From Bacteroidales bacterium UBA3543 (GTDB lineage: Bacteria; Bacteroidota; Bacteroidia; Bacteroidales; UBA932), in assembly GCA_002376715.1 (NCBI GenBank), contig DFOK01000119.1, forward strand, positions 1 to 8,541: a stretch of 8,541 nt of DNA, read 5' to 3'. Shown here one piece after another: positions 1 to 7,099 of this stretch (the stretch's first letter is position 1; every line of letters begins with the position of its first letter). Under the pieces are notes generated by a model. That model did not search any database. It had not been told where the DNA came from and saw only the letters and a program-made list of their open reading frames with translations. Position numbers and translations under genes: made by a program.

Positions 1-410
1 GAATTGTTTCATATATTGTCATTCGTGAAGAGGTGCTGATGCCAATGAATTATAGAGTAAATAGAATAATAGACCTATTTGGCAATAAACAAGGGGTGGT
101 TAATTTATTAAATCAGGCTATTAAATACTCAGTGTTTAATAATTCAATCTACATTGATTTTTCAAAATATGGATTGTTATATGAAGAAGAACTTGTAAGG
201 GTAGGTTTTGATAAATTAGAGAATGATGAAGTTTCAATTTTACCCATGGTAACAGCACCAATTGAAAACCGACCCAATCATGAATATATTACAATTCAAA
301 GTACAGTGCTCAATGATGAAATCCAAAAACTTGCCGTTGAAAATGTATATTTTACCAGAATTGACAGTGACAGAGACAGAATAGCACGTATCACGCAGAT
401 AAATGAATGA
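1..410 (+). CDS. C-terminal part of an unidentified protein, possibly GNAT-like acyltransferase (5' end outside window)
   Basis: The reading frame is open from base 3 to the TGA at 408-410, with no stop before the window edge, so this is the 3' end of a longer gene. The in-frame GTG at 33 and ATGs at 39 and 45 are probably internal codons, because the upstream codons read as ordinary protein (IVSYIVIREE). About 135 residues are visible, with no signal peptide or membrane segment. A stretch reading RVNRIIDLFG, then an acidic-hydrophobic segment (YIDFSKYGLL) and a GF(D) turn, resembles the last part of some GNAT-fold acyltransferases found in polysaccharide clusters. That assignment is from memory of the pattern and is weak; a plain hypothetical protein is the safe reading. 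The end overlaps the deacetylase start by 8 bases if that gene begins at 403, which suggests coupled expression. The region is very AT-rich (about 20-28% GC in sampled lines). Confidence 0.6.
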   Translation, partial: IVSYIVIREEVLMPMNYRVNRIIDLFGNKQGVVNLLNQAIKYSVFNNSIYIDFSKYGLLYEEELVRVGFDKLENDEVSILPMVTAPIENRPNHEYITIQSTVLNDEIQKLAVENVYFTRIDSDRDRIARITQINE

Positions 411-1392
411 TAAGATGAACTCGCAAAAGGTAACAGTTATAATGTATCACTATGTCAGAGATTTGAAACATAGCAGATACCCGGAAATAAAGGGATTGGA
501 TATTTCGCTTTTTTATGAACAAATAGGGTATTTAAACAAGCATTATCAGTTCATTACCATGGAAATGCTTATAGATGCGCTTGAAAACGACTCTGCCTTA
601 CCCGATAAATCTGTTTTATTGACTTTTGATGATGCCTATTCAGACCATTTTAAATATGTCTTTCCATTTTTGGATAAGCATAAGATTCAAGGTTCTTTTT
701 TCCCTCCTGTCAAAGCAATTGCAGAGCATAGAGTTCTTGATGTGAATAAAATTCATTTTATCCTCGCATCAGAAAGTGATAAATCAATAATCACTTCTGA
801 AATAAGAAACGAATTAAATAAATACCGAAGAGACCATAACCTCGAGAGTTTTGAGTTTTATTATGATAAGTTAGCTAAAGCTAACCGCTTCGATACAGCT
901 GATGTAATTTTTATCAAGCGCCTACTACAGGTTGAACTTGATGAACCTCTAAGAAAAATTATTACAAATAACCTATTTGAAACAATAGTGGGAATTGATG
1001 AAGGTTCGTTCAGTAGAGAATTATACATGGATGTTGAACAAATACAGTGTATGAATAGACACGGCATGCATATTGGTAGTCACGGATATGATCATTATTG
1101 GTTAGGCTCTTTAGATAAGCAAAAACAAAAAGTTGAAATAGAAAAAGCCCTTGAATTCTTAAGTTCCATTGGAAGTGATACAAATAATTGGACAATGTGC
1201 TACCCTTATGGTAATTATAATGAGATAACGATTGAACTACTAAAAGAATACAATTGCAAACTGGCATTTACATCAGAAGTTGATATTGCTTACATACGAA
1301 AAAACAATAGATACACCTTACCTAGGCTTGATACCAATGACTTGCCCAAAGATAAAAATTCGGCTACAAATGATTGGTATTTAAAAGGTTGA
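403..1392 (+). CDS. Polysaccharide deacetylase (NodB/CE4 family), cytoplasmic-looking
   Basis: A predicted metal-dependent N- or O-deacetylase of 329 residues. The NodB-type motifs are visible in order: MYHYV near residues 14-18; TFDD at 74-77, carrying the presumed catalytic base and metal-binding aspartates; SHGYDH at 226-231, whose H227 and H231 fit the metal-binding His pair; and CYPYGNYN at 266-273 as the third motif. The usual glycine after TFDD is alanine. About 150 residues separate motif 1 from motif 2, far more than the roughly 50 of compact CE4 enzymes, so there is a large insertion (about residues 110-215). No signal peptide or membrane segment is seen, suggesting a cytoplasmic substrate such as a nucleotide sugar or free monosaccharide rather than exported polymer; this is inference. 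An ATG at 415 is an alternative start, placed just after the upstream stop. The gene is AT-rich like its left neighbour and unlike the genes to its right. Confidence 0.85.
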   Translation: MNDKMNSQKVTVIMYHYVRDLKHSRYPEIKGLDISLFYEQIGYLNKHYQFITMEMLIDALENDSALPDKSVLLTFDDAYSDHFKYVFPFLDKHKIQGSFFPPVKAIAEHRVLDVNKIHFILASESDKSIITSEIRNELNKYRRDHNLESFEFYYDKLAKANRFDTADVIFIKRLLQVELDEPLRKIITNNLFETIVGIDEGSFSRELYMDVEQIQCMNRHGMHIGSHGYDHYWLGSLDKQKQKVEIEKALEFLSSIGSDTNNWTMCYPYGNYNEITIELLKEYNCKLAFTSEVDIAYIRKNNRYTLPRLDTNDLPKDKNSATNDWYLKG

Positions 1393-1394
1393 TG

Positions 1395-1411
1395 AATGCA
1401 CCTGCATTTTT
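1395..1411 (+). terminator. Weak hairpin plus T-run after the deacetylase gene
   Basis: Two bases after the deacetylase stop codon lies an inverted repeat, AATGC (1395-1399), loop ACCT, GCATT (1404-1408), whose right arm runs into five T residues (1407-1411). A five-base-pair stem is short for an intrinsic terminator, so this could be chance. Its position directly after a stop, in the longest intergenic gap of the window and at a composition change, is the only support. Confidence 0.25.
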
Positions 1412-1444
1412 AAAGAAGACTTGTTAAATATTTTTTAAATCAAT

Positions 1445-2404
1445 ATGTTATACAATAATGTCTGGCTTATAGGATTAGGAAATATGGGCTATGAGTATTC
1501 AAGGGTACTCGACTCACTTGGAATTATTTATACAGCCATAGGAAGAAGTGAAAAATCCACAACCCTATTTACTGAAAAAACCGGCCATAAGGCACATCCC
1601 GGTGGGATAGGAATATTCGTGCAACAAAAACCGCAACTGCCCGATGCTGCCATAATCTCCGTCAATTTAGAAAATCTCAAGGATACCGCTGTTCAATTAC
1701 TCAATTATGGCGTTCGACATATTCTTATCGAAAAGCCCGGAGTGCACCATTTTCACGAGATTGAAGAGCTTTGCGACTTGGCAAAGGAGTACGTTGCCAA
1801 AATAATGATCGCTTATAATAGACGTTTTTATGCATCAGTAATGAAGGCACGTGAAATAATAAAAGAAGATGGCGGTGTAACCTCCTTTCACTTCGAATTT
1901 ACCGAATGGACTAATAAGTTATTCGGATTATACTCTCACAAAATAGAATCATTGAGAACTCTCTTTCTTACAAACTCATCGCATGTTGTAGATACTGCTT
2001 TCTACCTCGGAGGCACTCCTGACAAAATCTCCTGTTACCATGCCGGCACACTTGAGTGGCATAAGCCATCGATATTTGCCGGTGCGGGTATCACTACAGA
2101 GGGTGCATTGTTTTCATACAATGCTAATTGGCAATCTGCCGGAAGGTGGTCTGTAGAGATTATGACTCCGAAACACAGACTCCATCTTCGTCCTATGGAA
2201 AAACTCATGATCCAGAATATTGACTCAATTGCCATCAACGAGGTTGACATTGATCCCAGCCATTATGACACTGATTTCAAGCCGGGCCTATATCTTCAAA
2301 CAAAAGCATTCCTCGAAGGAGACTACTCACAATTTTGTTCTGTATTTGAGCAAAAGCGCCATTTCGATACTTTTTACAAACCAATATCCGGATATTCATT
2401 ATGA
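1445..2404 (+). CDS. Gfo/Idh/MocA-family NAD(P)-dependent oxidoreductase
   Basis: A predicted cytoplasmic sugar (or nucleotide-sugar) dehydrogenase/reductase of 319 residues, a normal to slightly short length for the family. The N-terminal Rossmann fold shows GLGNMG at residues 10-15. The family signature EKPG is at 96-99, where the lysine of EKP is usually catalytic, and AYNRRF follows at 123-128. H180 in the segment SSHVVDT is a good candidate for the active-site histidine of the C-terminal alpha/beta domain. The ATG at 1445 follows a 52-base spacer and puts the Rossmann motif at the usual distance from the N terminus. The stop overlaps the next start as ATGA, so the two genes are likely translated together. 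The substrate cannot be read from the sequence. Next to a legionaminic-type pathway it could reduce or epimerise a precursor or the finished nonulosonic acid, or serve a different sugar of the same polysaccharide. Confidence 0.85.
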   Translation: MLYNNVWLIGLGNMGYEYSRVLDSLGIIYTAIGRSEKSTTLFTEKTGHKAHPGGIGIFVQQKPQLPDAAIISVNLENLKDTAVQLLNYGVRHILIEKPGVHHFHEIEELCDLAKEYVAKIMIAYNRRFYASVMKAREIIKEDGGVTSFHFEFTEWTNKLFGLYSHKIESLRTLFLTNSSHVVDTAFYLGGTPDKISCYHAGTLEWHKPSIFAGAGITTEGALFSYNANWQSAGRWSVEIMTPKHRLHLRPMEKLMIQNIDSIAINEVDIDPSHYDTDFKPGLYLQTKAFLEGDYSQFCSVFEQKRHFDTFYKPISGYSL

Positions 2405-3078
2405 AGATTGCCTGTATAGGAGATTCTCTTGGAATGCCAAGAGAAAATGTATTGTATGAAGATACCTGGTTCTTTAGGGTTCAGCAGAGTCACCCCGAAA
2501 AAATGTTTATTTCCTGTTTTCAGAGGAGCCTCACTACAGATATGCTGTTGGATAATTTTGATGAATATTCATTTATAAAGCCTGATTACCTAATTCTACA
2601 GTTGGGTATCTGTGACTGCGCGCCACGATTGATAAATGATAAGAGTTTTTTTTGGTCTTATGTCATAAAATTCGCAAGGGTATTTCGTTGTCTGCCGTTG
2701 TTCTGGAAGTTTATTAAACGATTTTTTAAGAGAAAGCCCTCTCGAGTGTACGTCCCCATTAAACGTTTCAAATCAAATTTGTCGCTTTTCATGGAAAAGA
2801 CAATTTCCCGTATGAATGTCAAAAAAATTATCATCATCAAGATATGCACTCCCGGAACAGCAGCTACTTCTTCAAGCCCTTATATGGTATCCAACATCAT
2901 TAAATACAACGCCATATTTGATGAACTTGCAGCGGTTTATCCTAAACTTATTGAAGTTATCAATCCTCTTAGCGATGGGGATGACTGCTACTATGTAGAT
3001 GGATATCACCCAAACAAGGCGGGTTTTACACGTGTCGTCAATGATTTGCAAGAAATATTTACTACCTTTGAAAGTTAG
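2401..3078 (+). CDS. SGNH/GDSL-type hydrolase or O-acyltransferase
   Basis: A 225-residue protein with the outline of the SGNH fold. Block I is GDSL at residues 7-10 with S9 as probable nucleophile. Block III reads LGICD at 68-72, with G69 present but the usual asparagine of GxND replaced. Block V is DGYHPN at 200-205, giving the D200/H203 pair. Members hydrolyse or transfer acyl esters, and in polysaccharide clusters some control O-acetylation; that role here is inference. No signal peptide is visible because the GDSL block begins at residue 7, so action in the cytoplasm is likely. A basic stretch near residues 100-115 (KRFFKRK) could bind membrane or a phosphorylated partner. The start overlaps the oxidoreductase stop by ATGA, and 21 bases separate it from the dehydratase gene. 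A run of eight T residues lies at 2646-2653. Confidence 0.72.
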   Translation: MKIACIGDSLGMPRENVLYEDTWFFRVQQSHPEKMFISCFQRSLTTDMLLDNFDEYSFIKPDYLILQLGICDCAPRLINDKSFFWSYVIKFARVFRCLPLFWKFIKRFFKRKPSRVYVPIKRFKSNLSLFMEKTISRMNVKKIIIIKICTPGTAATSSSPYMVSNIIKYNAIFDELAAVYPKLIEVINPLSDGDDCYYVDGYHPNKAGFTRVVNDLQEIFTTFES

Positions 3079-3099
3079 GAATAAAACGCGCAAATCCTC

Positions 3100-4308
3100 A
3101 TGTTTGATATCAACAAATTCGTTTCCAAACATATCACCAAACGGGATAAGAGTCTTTTTCTTGAAGACATAGAATCCAACCGGCCGCGCCTCGAAGAGGC
3201 AATCAGCGGCAAGAGGGTATGTGTAATAGGAGGTGCCGGCAGTATAGGGTCATCCTTCATAAAAGCCCTCCTCCCCTTCAAGCCATCTTCGCTTGTAATC
3301 GTGGATTTGAGCGAGAACGGTCTTGTAGAACTTACCAGGGATCTCAGGTCTACTGAGGGAATGTTTGTACCCGATGATTACCGTACCTACACGCTCGATT
3401 TTGCCAGCCCGATATTCGAACTATTATTCATTTGCGAAAAAGGTTTTGATATAGTAGCGAATTTTTCTGCTCACAAACATGTCCGCAGCGAACGTGATAC
3501 TTTCTCAGTTCAGGCGCTCATTGTCAACAATGTGTTCAAGGCAAAGGGTCTGATGGAGCTCTTGTCAAAATACCCGCCCCGCCATTTCTTCTGTGTCTCC
3601 ACGGACAAAGCAGCAAATCCCGTAAATATAATGGGAGCCAGCAAACTTCTGATGGAAAAATTAGTGATGTCATACCAAGAGCGCTTTCCGGTAACTACCG
3701 CCAGATTTGCGAATGTTGCATTTTCCAACGGTTCCCTCCTAGATAGCTGGGTAAACAGAATTATGAAAAAGCAGCCTCTGGTAGCACCCTCCGATGTTAA
3801 AAGATACTTTGTTTCACCGCAGGAGAGCGGAGAAATATGTCTGCTTGCATGCATTCTCGGCAATAGCGGAGAGATTTTTTTTCCAAAACTGGAACAAGAG
3901 CAAATGACTACTTTCTCTGCAATTTGCGATAATTTTGTAGCTGAGCTCGGCTACACAAAAAAAGAGTGTAACAGCGACAGCGAAGCCCGTTTGTACGCTT
4001 CTCTGATGAAAGAGGATAATAAAGAATATCCGGTATTCTATTTTAAGAGCGACACCACAGGTGAAAAGGATGTCGAGGAGTTCTTCGTACCGGGAGAAAA
4101 GATTGATATGGAGACCTTCTCTTCGCTCGGAGTAATCAAGGATAAAACCCATTGTACGGTGGATGAGATATCCGGATACATTTCCACACTTGAATCAGTA
4201 TTTAAGTGTCCGGGCTGCACGAAAGCCGGTATAGTTGAGACCTTATGCACTATTCTTCCCAACTTCGAACATGAAGAAAAGGGAAAGAATCTTGATCAGA
4301 AAATGTAA
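3100..4308 (+). CDS. legB: Nucleotide-sugar 4,6-dehydratase, short soluble form (LegB-like)
   Basis: Probably converts UDP-GlcNAc (or GDP-GlcNAc) to the 4-keto-6-deoxy sugar, the first committed step of the legionaminic-type pathway. The 402-residue protein is an extended short-chain dehydrogenase. A nucleotide-binding GxxGxxG lies at residues 44-50, NFSAHKHVRSE at 121-131, and the active-site segment STDKAANPVNIMGASK at 167-182 supplies T168, D169, K170 and K182. M178 sits where PseB/FlaA1-type enzymes have tyrosine, matching the WbpM/CapD-type variant. There are no membrane helices, unlike the long PglF/WbpM forms. The C-terminal tail ends KNLDQKM, a type of ending I associate with LegB-like dehydratases in nonulosonate clusters. 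A CPGC pair occurs at 370-373. The gene precedes the aminotransferase by 6 bases and is GC-richer (about 50% in sampled lines) than the left end of the window. An alternative is a dehydratase for another 6-deoxy amino sugar, but the neighbours argue against this. Confidence 0.88.
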   Translation: MFDINKFVSKHITKRDKSLFLEDIESNRPRLEEAISGKRVCVIGGAGSIGSSFIKALLPFKPSSLVIVDLSENGLVELTRDLRSTEGMFVPDDYRTYTLDFASPIFELLFICEKGFDIVANFSAHKHVRSERDTFSVQALIVNNVFKAKGLMELLSKYPPRHFFCVSTDKAANPVNIMGASKLLMEKLVMSYQERFPVTTARFANVAFSNGSLLDSWVNRIMKKQPLVAPSDVKRYFVSPQESGEICLLACILGNSGEIFFPKLEQEQMTTFSAICDNFVAELGYTKKECNSDSEARLYASLMKEDNKEYPVFYFKSDTTGEKDVEEFFVPGEKIDMETFSSLGVIKDKTHCTVDEISGYISTLESVFKCPGCTKAGIVETLCTILPNFEHEEKGKNLDQKM

Positions 4309-4314
4309 CGAGTG

Positions 4315-5457
4315 ATGTATAGCAGGATTGCATCATATATCAGGGAACTCTATAATTCTCAGGATTTCATTCCTCTCAGTGTGCCGGTCTTCACCGGCAA
4401 TGAGAAAAAGTACCTTGAGGAGTGCATTGATTCCACTTTCGTCTCCAGTATAGGAAAATTCGTGGATCAATTTGAAGAGATGGTGGCAGATTACACCGGT
4501 GCCGGAAAAGCTGTGGTATGTGTAAATGGCACCAATGCGCTACATCTGGCTTTGATGCTTGCAGGCGTAAAGCGCGAGGATGAAGTGATCACACAAGCCC
4601 TCACCTTTGTTGCAACATGTAACGCAATTAGTTATATTGGCGCTCAGCCGATTTTCATTGATGTTGATAGCGACACTATGGGCCTCTCCCCTGCAGCAGT
4701 TGACAAATGGTTGAATGGCAATGCCGAGGTACGAGGAGAGGATTGCTACAATAAGAATACCAGCCGCCGGATCCGATGTTGTGTACCGATGCATACCTTC
4801 GGGCACCCCGTTCATATCGACAAACTTGCAGAGATTTGCAGGAAGTGGCATCTGGAGCTGGTTGAGGATGCCGCTGAGAGCCTTGGTTCATTCTACAAAG
4901 GCAGGCACACAGGTACTTTCGGCCGAGTAGGCATACTCTCGTTCAACGGTAACAAGACCATTACTACCGGAGGCGGAGGAATGCTCCTTTTCAACGATAA
5001 AGAGCTTGCTGCTCATGCAAAGCATCTCACCACTCAGGCCAAGATACCCCATCAGTGGGAGTTTCGTCACGATGAGGTCGGTTACAATTACCGCATGCCC
5101 AATATCAATGCTGCCCTCGGATGTGCCCAGATGGAGAATCTTGAACAGTTTGTGCTCAACAAACGCGAAACGGCTTCCCGTTATTCGGACTTTTTCAAGA
5201 AGATCGAGGGGTTTGAATTCTTCTCCGAACCTGCAGGCTGCCGGTCAAACTATTGGCTCAATGCAGTCATTACAAAAGATAGGGATACCCGTGACGGTTT
5301 CCTCCAATATACCAACAACAATGGAATTATGACACGCCCCATTTGGGAACTTATGAATCGACTCCCAATGTTCCGCAATTGCCAGACAGACGGACTTAAA
5401 AACACCGAATGGTTTGCAGAGAGGGTTGTGAATATTCCTTCAAGCATAAGATTGTGA
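4315..5457 (+). CDS. legC: LegC-type PLP-dependent sugar aminotransferase (DegT/DnrJ/EryC1 family)
   Basis: Predicted to transfer an amino group to C4 of the keto sugar made by the upstream dehydratase, giving the 4-amino precursor of diacetylbacillosamine. The 380-residue chain is typical of the family. Residues visible, counting from the ATG at 4315: NGTNA at 71-75, which contacts the PLP phosphate; EDAAESLG at 184-191 with D185 for the pyridine nitrogen; and GNKTITTGGGG with K214 as the Schiff-base lysine. The N terminus (MYSRIASYIRELY, then FIPLSVPVFTGNEKKYL) matches the pattern of the LegC subgroup found in nonulosonate clusters. An in-frame GTG at 4312 directly precedes the ATG; the ATG is preferred. 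The stop shares one base with the acetyltransferase start (TGATG), so the two are probably coupled. Confidence 0.9.
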   Translation: MYSRIASYIRELYNSQDFIPLSVPVFTGNEKKYLEECIDSTFVSSIGKFVDQFEEMVADYTGAGKAVVCVNGTNALHLALMLAGVKREDEVITQALTFVATCNAISYIGAQPIFIDVDSDTMGLSPAAVDKWLNGNAEVRGEDCYNKNTSRRIRCCVPMHTFGHPVHIDKLAEICRKWHLELVEDAAESLGSFYKGRHTGTFGRVGILSFNGNKTITTGGGGMLLFNDKELAAHAKHLTTQAKIPHQWEFRHDEVGYNYRMPNINAALGCAQMENLEQFVLNKRETASRYSDFFKKIEGFEFFSEPAGCRSNYWLNAVITKDRDTRDGFLQYTNNNGIMTRPIWELMNRLPMFRNCQTDGLKNTEWFAERVVNIPSSIRL

Positions 5458-6095
5458 TGCAAAAAAACCTGATTCTTATAGGTGGCGGAGGCCATTGCAA
5501 GTCTGTCATTGATGTGGCAGAATCTGCCGGATATAATATACTCGGTATACTTGACTTATCTGAAAATGTAGGAAAACAGATCTTTGACTATAGTGTGATA
5601 GGTACGGATGAAGATATTTCCAACTATGTGGGTAAAGCAGAATTTGTTATTACAGTTGGCTTCATAAGAAACCCTGCTATTCGCATAGCACTTTACGACA
5701 AGATAATAGAGTCAGGCGGGAAGTTAGCTACAATTGTTGCATCCACTGCATATGTCTCAAAATATGCAACTTTAGGCAAAGGTACGGTGATAATGCATAA
5801 TGCTTTTGTAAATGCAGGAGCACAAATTGGTGACAACTGTATTATAAACACTTTGACAAACATTGAACATGATGTTAGGATAGGTCAACACTGCCATATT
5901 TCTACGGGAGCAATGGTCAACGGCGATTGTACTATTGGAGAGAAAGTGTTTATCGGTAGTCAGGCAGTCCTCTCTAATTCAATAACTGTCGGAGAGGAGA
6001 TAATTGTCAGTGCCGGGGCATTTGTCTATGAAAATATTAGTGTAAAGGGGCTCTATTATGGCAACCCGGCACGCCTTAAAGAAATATTAAAATGA
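5457..6095 (+). CDS. neuD: NeuD/PglD-family sugar O/N-acetyltransferase (LegH role)
   Basis: Likely acetylates the 4-amino group with acetyl-CoA, yielding NDP-N,N'-diacetylbacillosamine. The 212-residue protein has the two-part PglD architecture. An N-terminal Rossmann-like domain shows GGGGHCKSVID at 9-19, and a C-terminal left-handed beta-helix of hexapeptide repeats starts near residue 98 (YVSKYATLGKGTVI and following). H138 in NIEHDVRIG is the expected catalytic base. N131, H138 and H147 keep the same spacing as PglD N118, H125 and H134 as I recall them, while the Glu beside the PglD base is Asp139 here. The start at 5457 was chosen because the GGGG motif then sits near the N terminus and the ATG overlaps the preceding stop by one base. 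An upstream in-frame ATG at 5409 lies inside the aminotransferase gene and is unlikely. In neu clusters the same family O-acetylates sialic acid; the legB and legC neighbours favour N-acetylation. Confidence 0.87.
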   Translation: MQKNLILIGGGGHCKSVIDVAESAGYNILGILDLSENVGKQIFDYSVIGTDEDISNYVGKAEFVITVGFIRNPAIRIALYDKIIESGGKLATIVASTAYVSKYATLGKGTVIMHNAFVNAGAQIGDNCIINTLTNIEHDVRIGQHCHISTGAMVNGDCTIGEKVFIGSQAVLSNSITVGEEIIVSAGAFVYENISVKGLYYGNPARLKEILK

Positions 6096-7099
6096 ACCGT
6101 GTTATCATCATAGCTGAAGCAGGTGTAAACCACAATGGTTCACTTGATCTGGCGAAACTGCTTATTGACAAAGCTGTTGACGCCGGAGCTGATATAATTA
6201 AGTTCCAAACCTTCAAGTCGGAAAAGTTGGTGTCAAAAGTTGCAAAACAGGCAGAGTATCAGCAGATAAACATGGGCCAACAAGGTGGAAGCCAACTTGA
6301 TATGCTTAGAAAGCTTGAACTCTCCCAAGAAGACCATCATGAGTTGATAACATATTGTCAAGAAAAAAGCATCCGTTTTCTATCAACCGCTTTCGATATG
6401 GACTCCATAGAGTTTCTTCATTCTCTAAAACTGGGATTATGGAAGATACCCTCCGGAGAAGTTACAAATTATCCATATTTACGCAAGATTGCTCAATATC
6501 ACGAACCCGTTATTCTTTCCACGGGGATGTGCGAAATGTCTGATATAGAAGCTGCGATTGAAGTACTGATTAAGAATGGATTATCTATTGATCAGATTAC
6601 CGTGCTTCATTGTAACACCGAATATCCGACACCGTTTAAGGATGTTAATCTCAAGGCTATGTCAGCCATCGGTGATAAATTCGGAGTTAAAATCGGTTAT
6701 TCAGACCATACTGAGGGCATAGAGGTGCCGATTGCAGCTGTCGCACTTGGCGCAACAGTAATAGAGAAACATTTTACTCTTGACAAAAATATGGAGGGGC
6801 CTGACCATAAGGCATCTTTAGAACCTGATGAGTTGAAAACAATGATTAGTGCCATACGTAACATTGAGCAAGCTCTGGGAACAGGTCATAAGAAAATCAC
6901 AGAATCAGAAAGAAAGAATATTGAGGCTGCCCGTAAAAGTATTGTAGCAGCCTGTCCAATAAAGAAAGGTGAGCTATTTACCGAGGGAAATCTTACTGTA
7001 AAACGCCCGGGAACCGGCATTTCTCCAATGAGATGGGACGAGGTGATTGGACTCATCGCAAAGAGAGATTTTTTAGAAGACCAATTGATTGAAATATGA
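6092..7099 (+). CDS. neuB: NeuB/LegI-family nonulosonic acid synthase
   Basis: Condenses phosphoenolpyruvate with a 2-acetamido mannose-type sugar to form a nine-carbon sialic-acid-like sugar. In this context the acceptor is probably 2,4-diacetamido-2,4,6-trideoxymannose, giving diacetyllegionaminic acid. The 335-residue chain shows the NeuB TIM barrel: AEAGVNHNG at 8-16 with E9, IIKFQTFKSEKL, STAFD, and the metal-binding histidines H206 (SDHTEG) and H227 (EKHFTLD). Their 21-residue spacing equals that of H215 and H236 in meningococcal NeuB. The C-terminal antifreeze-like SAF domain (about 275-335) carries RPGTGISP, with R305 reaching the partner active site in the known dimer. ATGA overlaps occur at both ends, with the acetyltransferase and the epimerase genes. 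Sequence alone read by eye does not separate NeuB from LegI; the substrate is inferred from the neighbours. Confidence 0.93.
   Translation: MNRVIIIAEAGVNHNGSLDLAKLLIDKAVDAGADIIKFQTFKSEKLVSKVAKQAEYQQINMGQQGGSQLDMLRKLELSQEDHHELITYCQEKSIRFLSTAFDMDSIEFLHSLKLGLWKIPSGEVTNYPYLRKIAQYHEPVILSTGMCEMSDIEAAIEVLIKNGLSIDQITVLHCNTEYPTPFKDVNLKAMSAIGDKFGVKIGYSDHTEGIEVPIAAVALGATVIEKHFTLDKNMEGPDHKASLEPDELKTMISAIRNIEQALGTGHKKITESERKNIEAARKSIVAACPIKKGELFTEGNLTVKRPGTGISPMRWDEVIGLIAKRDFLEDQLIEI

Noticed and set aside
1425..1444. AT-rich stretch considered as a Bacteroides-type -33/-7 promoter
   Set aside because: No TTTG box with a properly spaced TAnnTTTG was found; AT-richness alone is not enough to list it as a promoter.
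2220..2459. A 79-codon plus-strand frame bridging the oxidoreductase and SGNH genes
   Set aside because: It is out of frame with both supported genes, which already cover the region, and resembles no family.
3510..4152. Long minus-strand open frames (about 117 and 112 codons) opposite the dehydratase gene
   Set aside because: They lie wholly within a gene with clear family motifs, overlap each other, and show no recognisable domain, so they are shadow frames.
5409..5456. Upstream ATG giving a 16-residue longer acetyltransferase
   Set aside because: The extra residues are encoded within the aminotransferase gene, and the ATG at 5457 overlaps its stop in the typical coupled way and places the Rossmann motif at the expected N-terminal position.
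4540..5495. Several open frames of 60-108 codons on both strands over the aminotransferase gene
   Set aside because: All are nested in or largely covered by a gene with an intact PLP-binding lysine and family motifs; none has a recognisable product or its own spacing.
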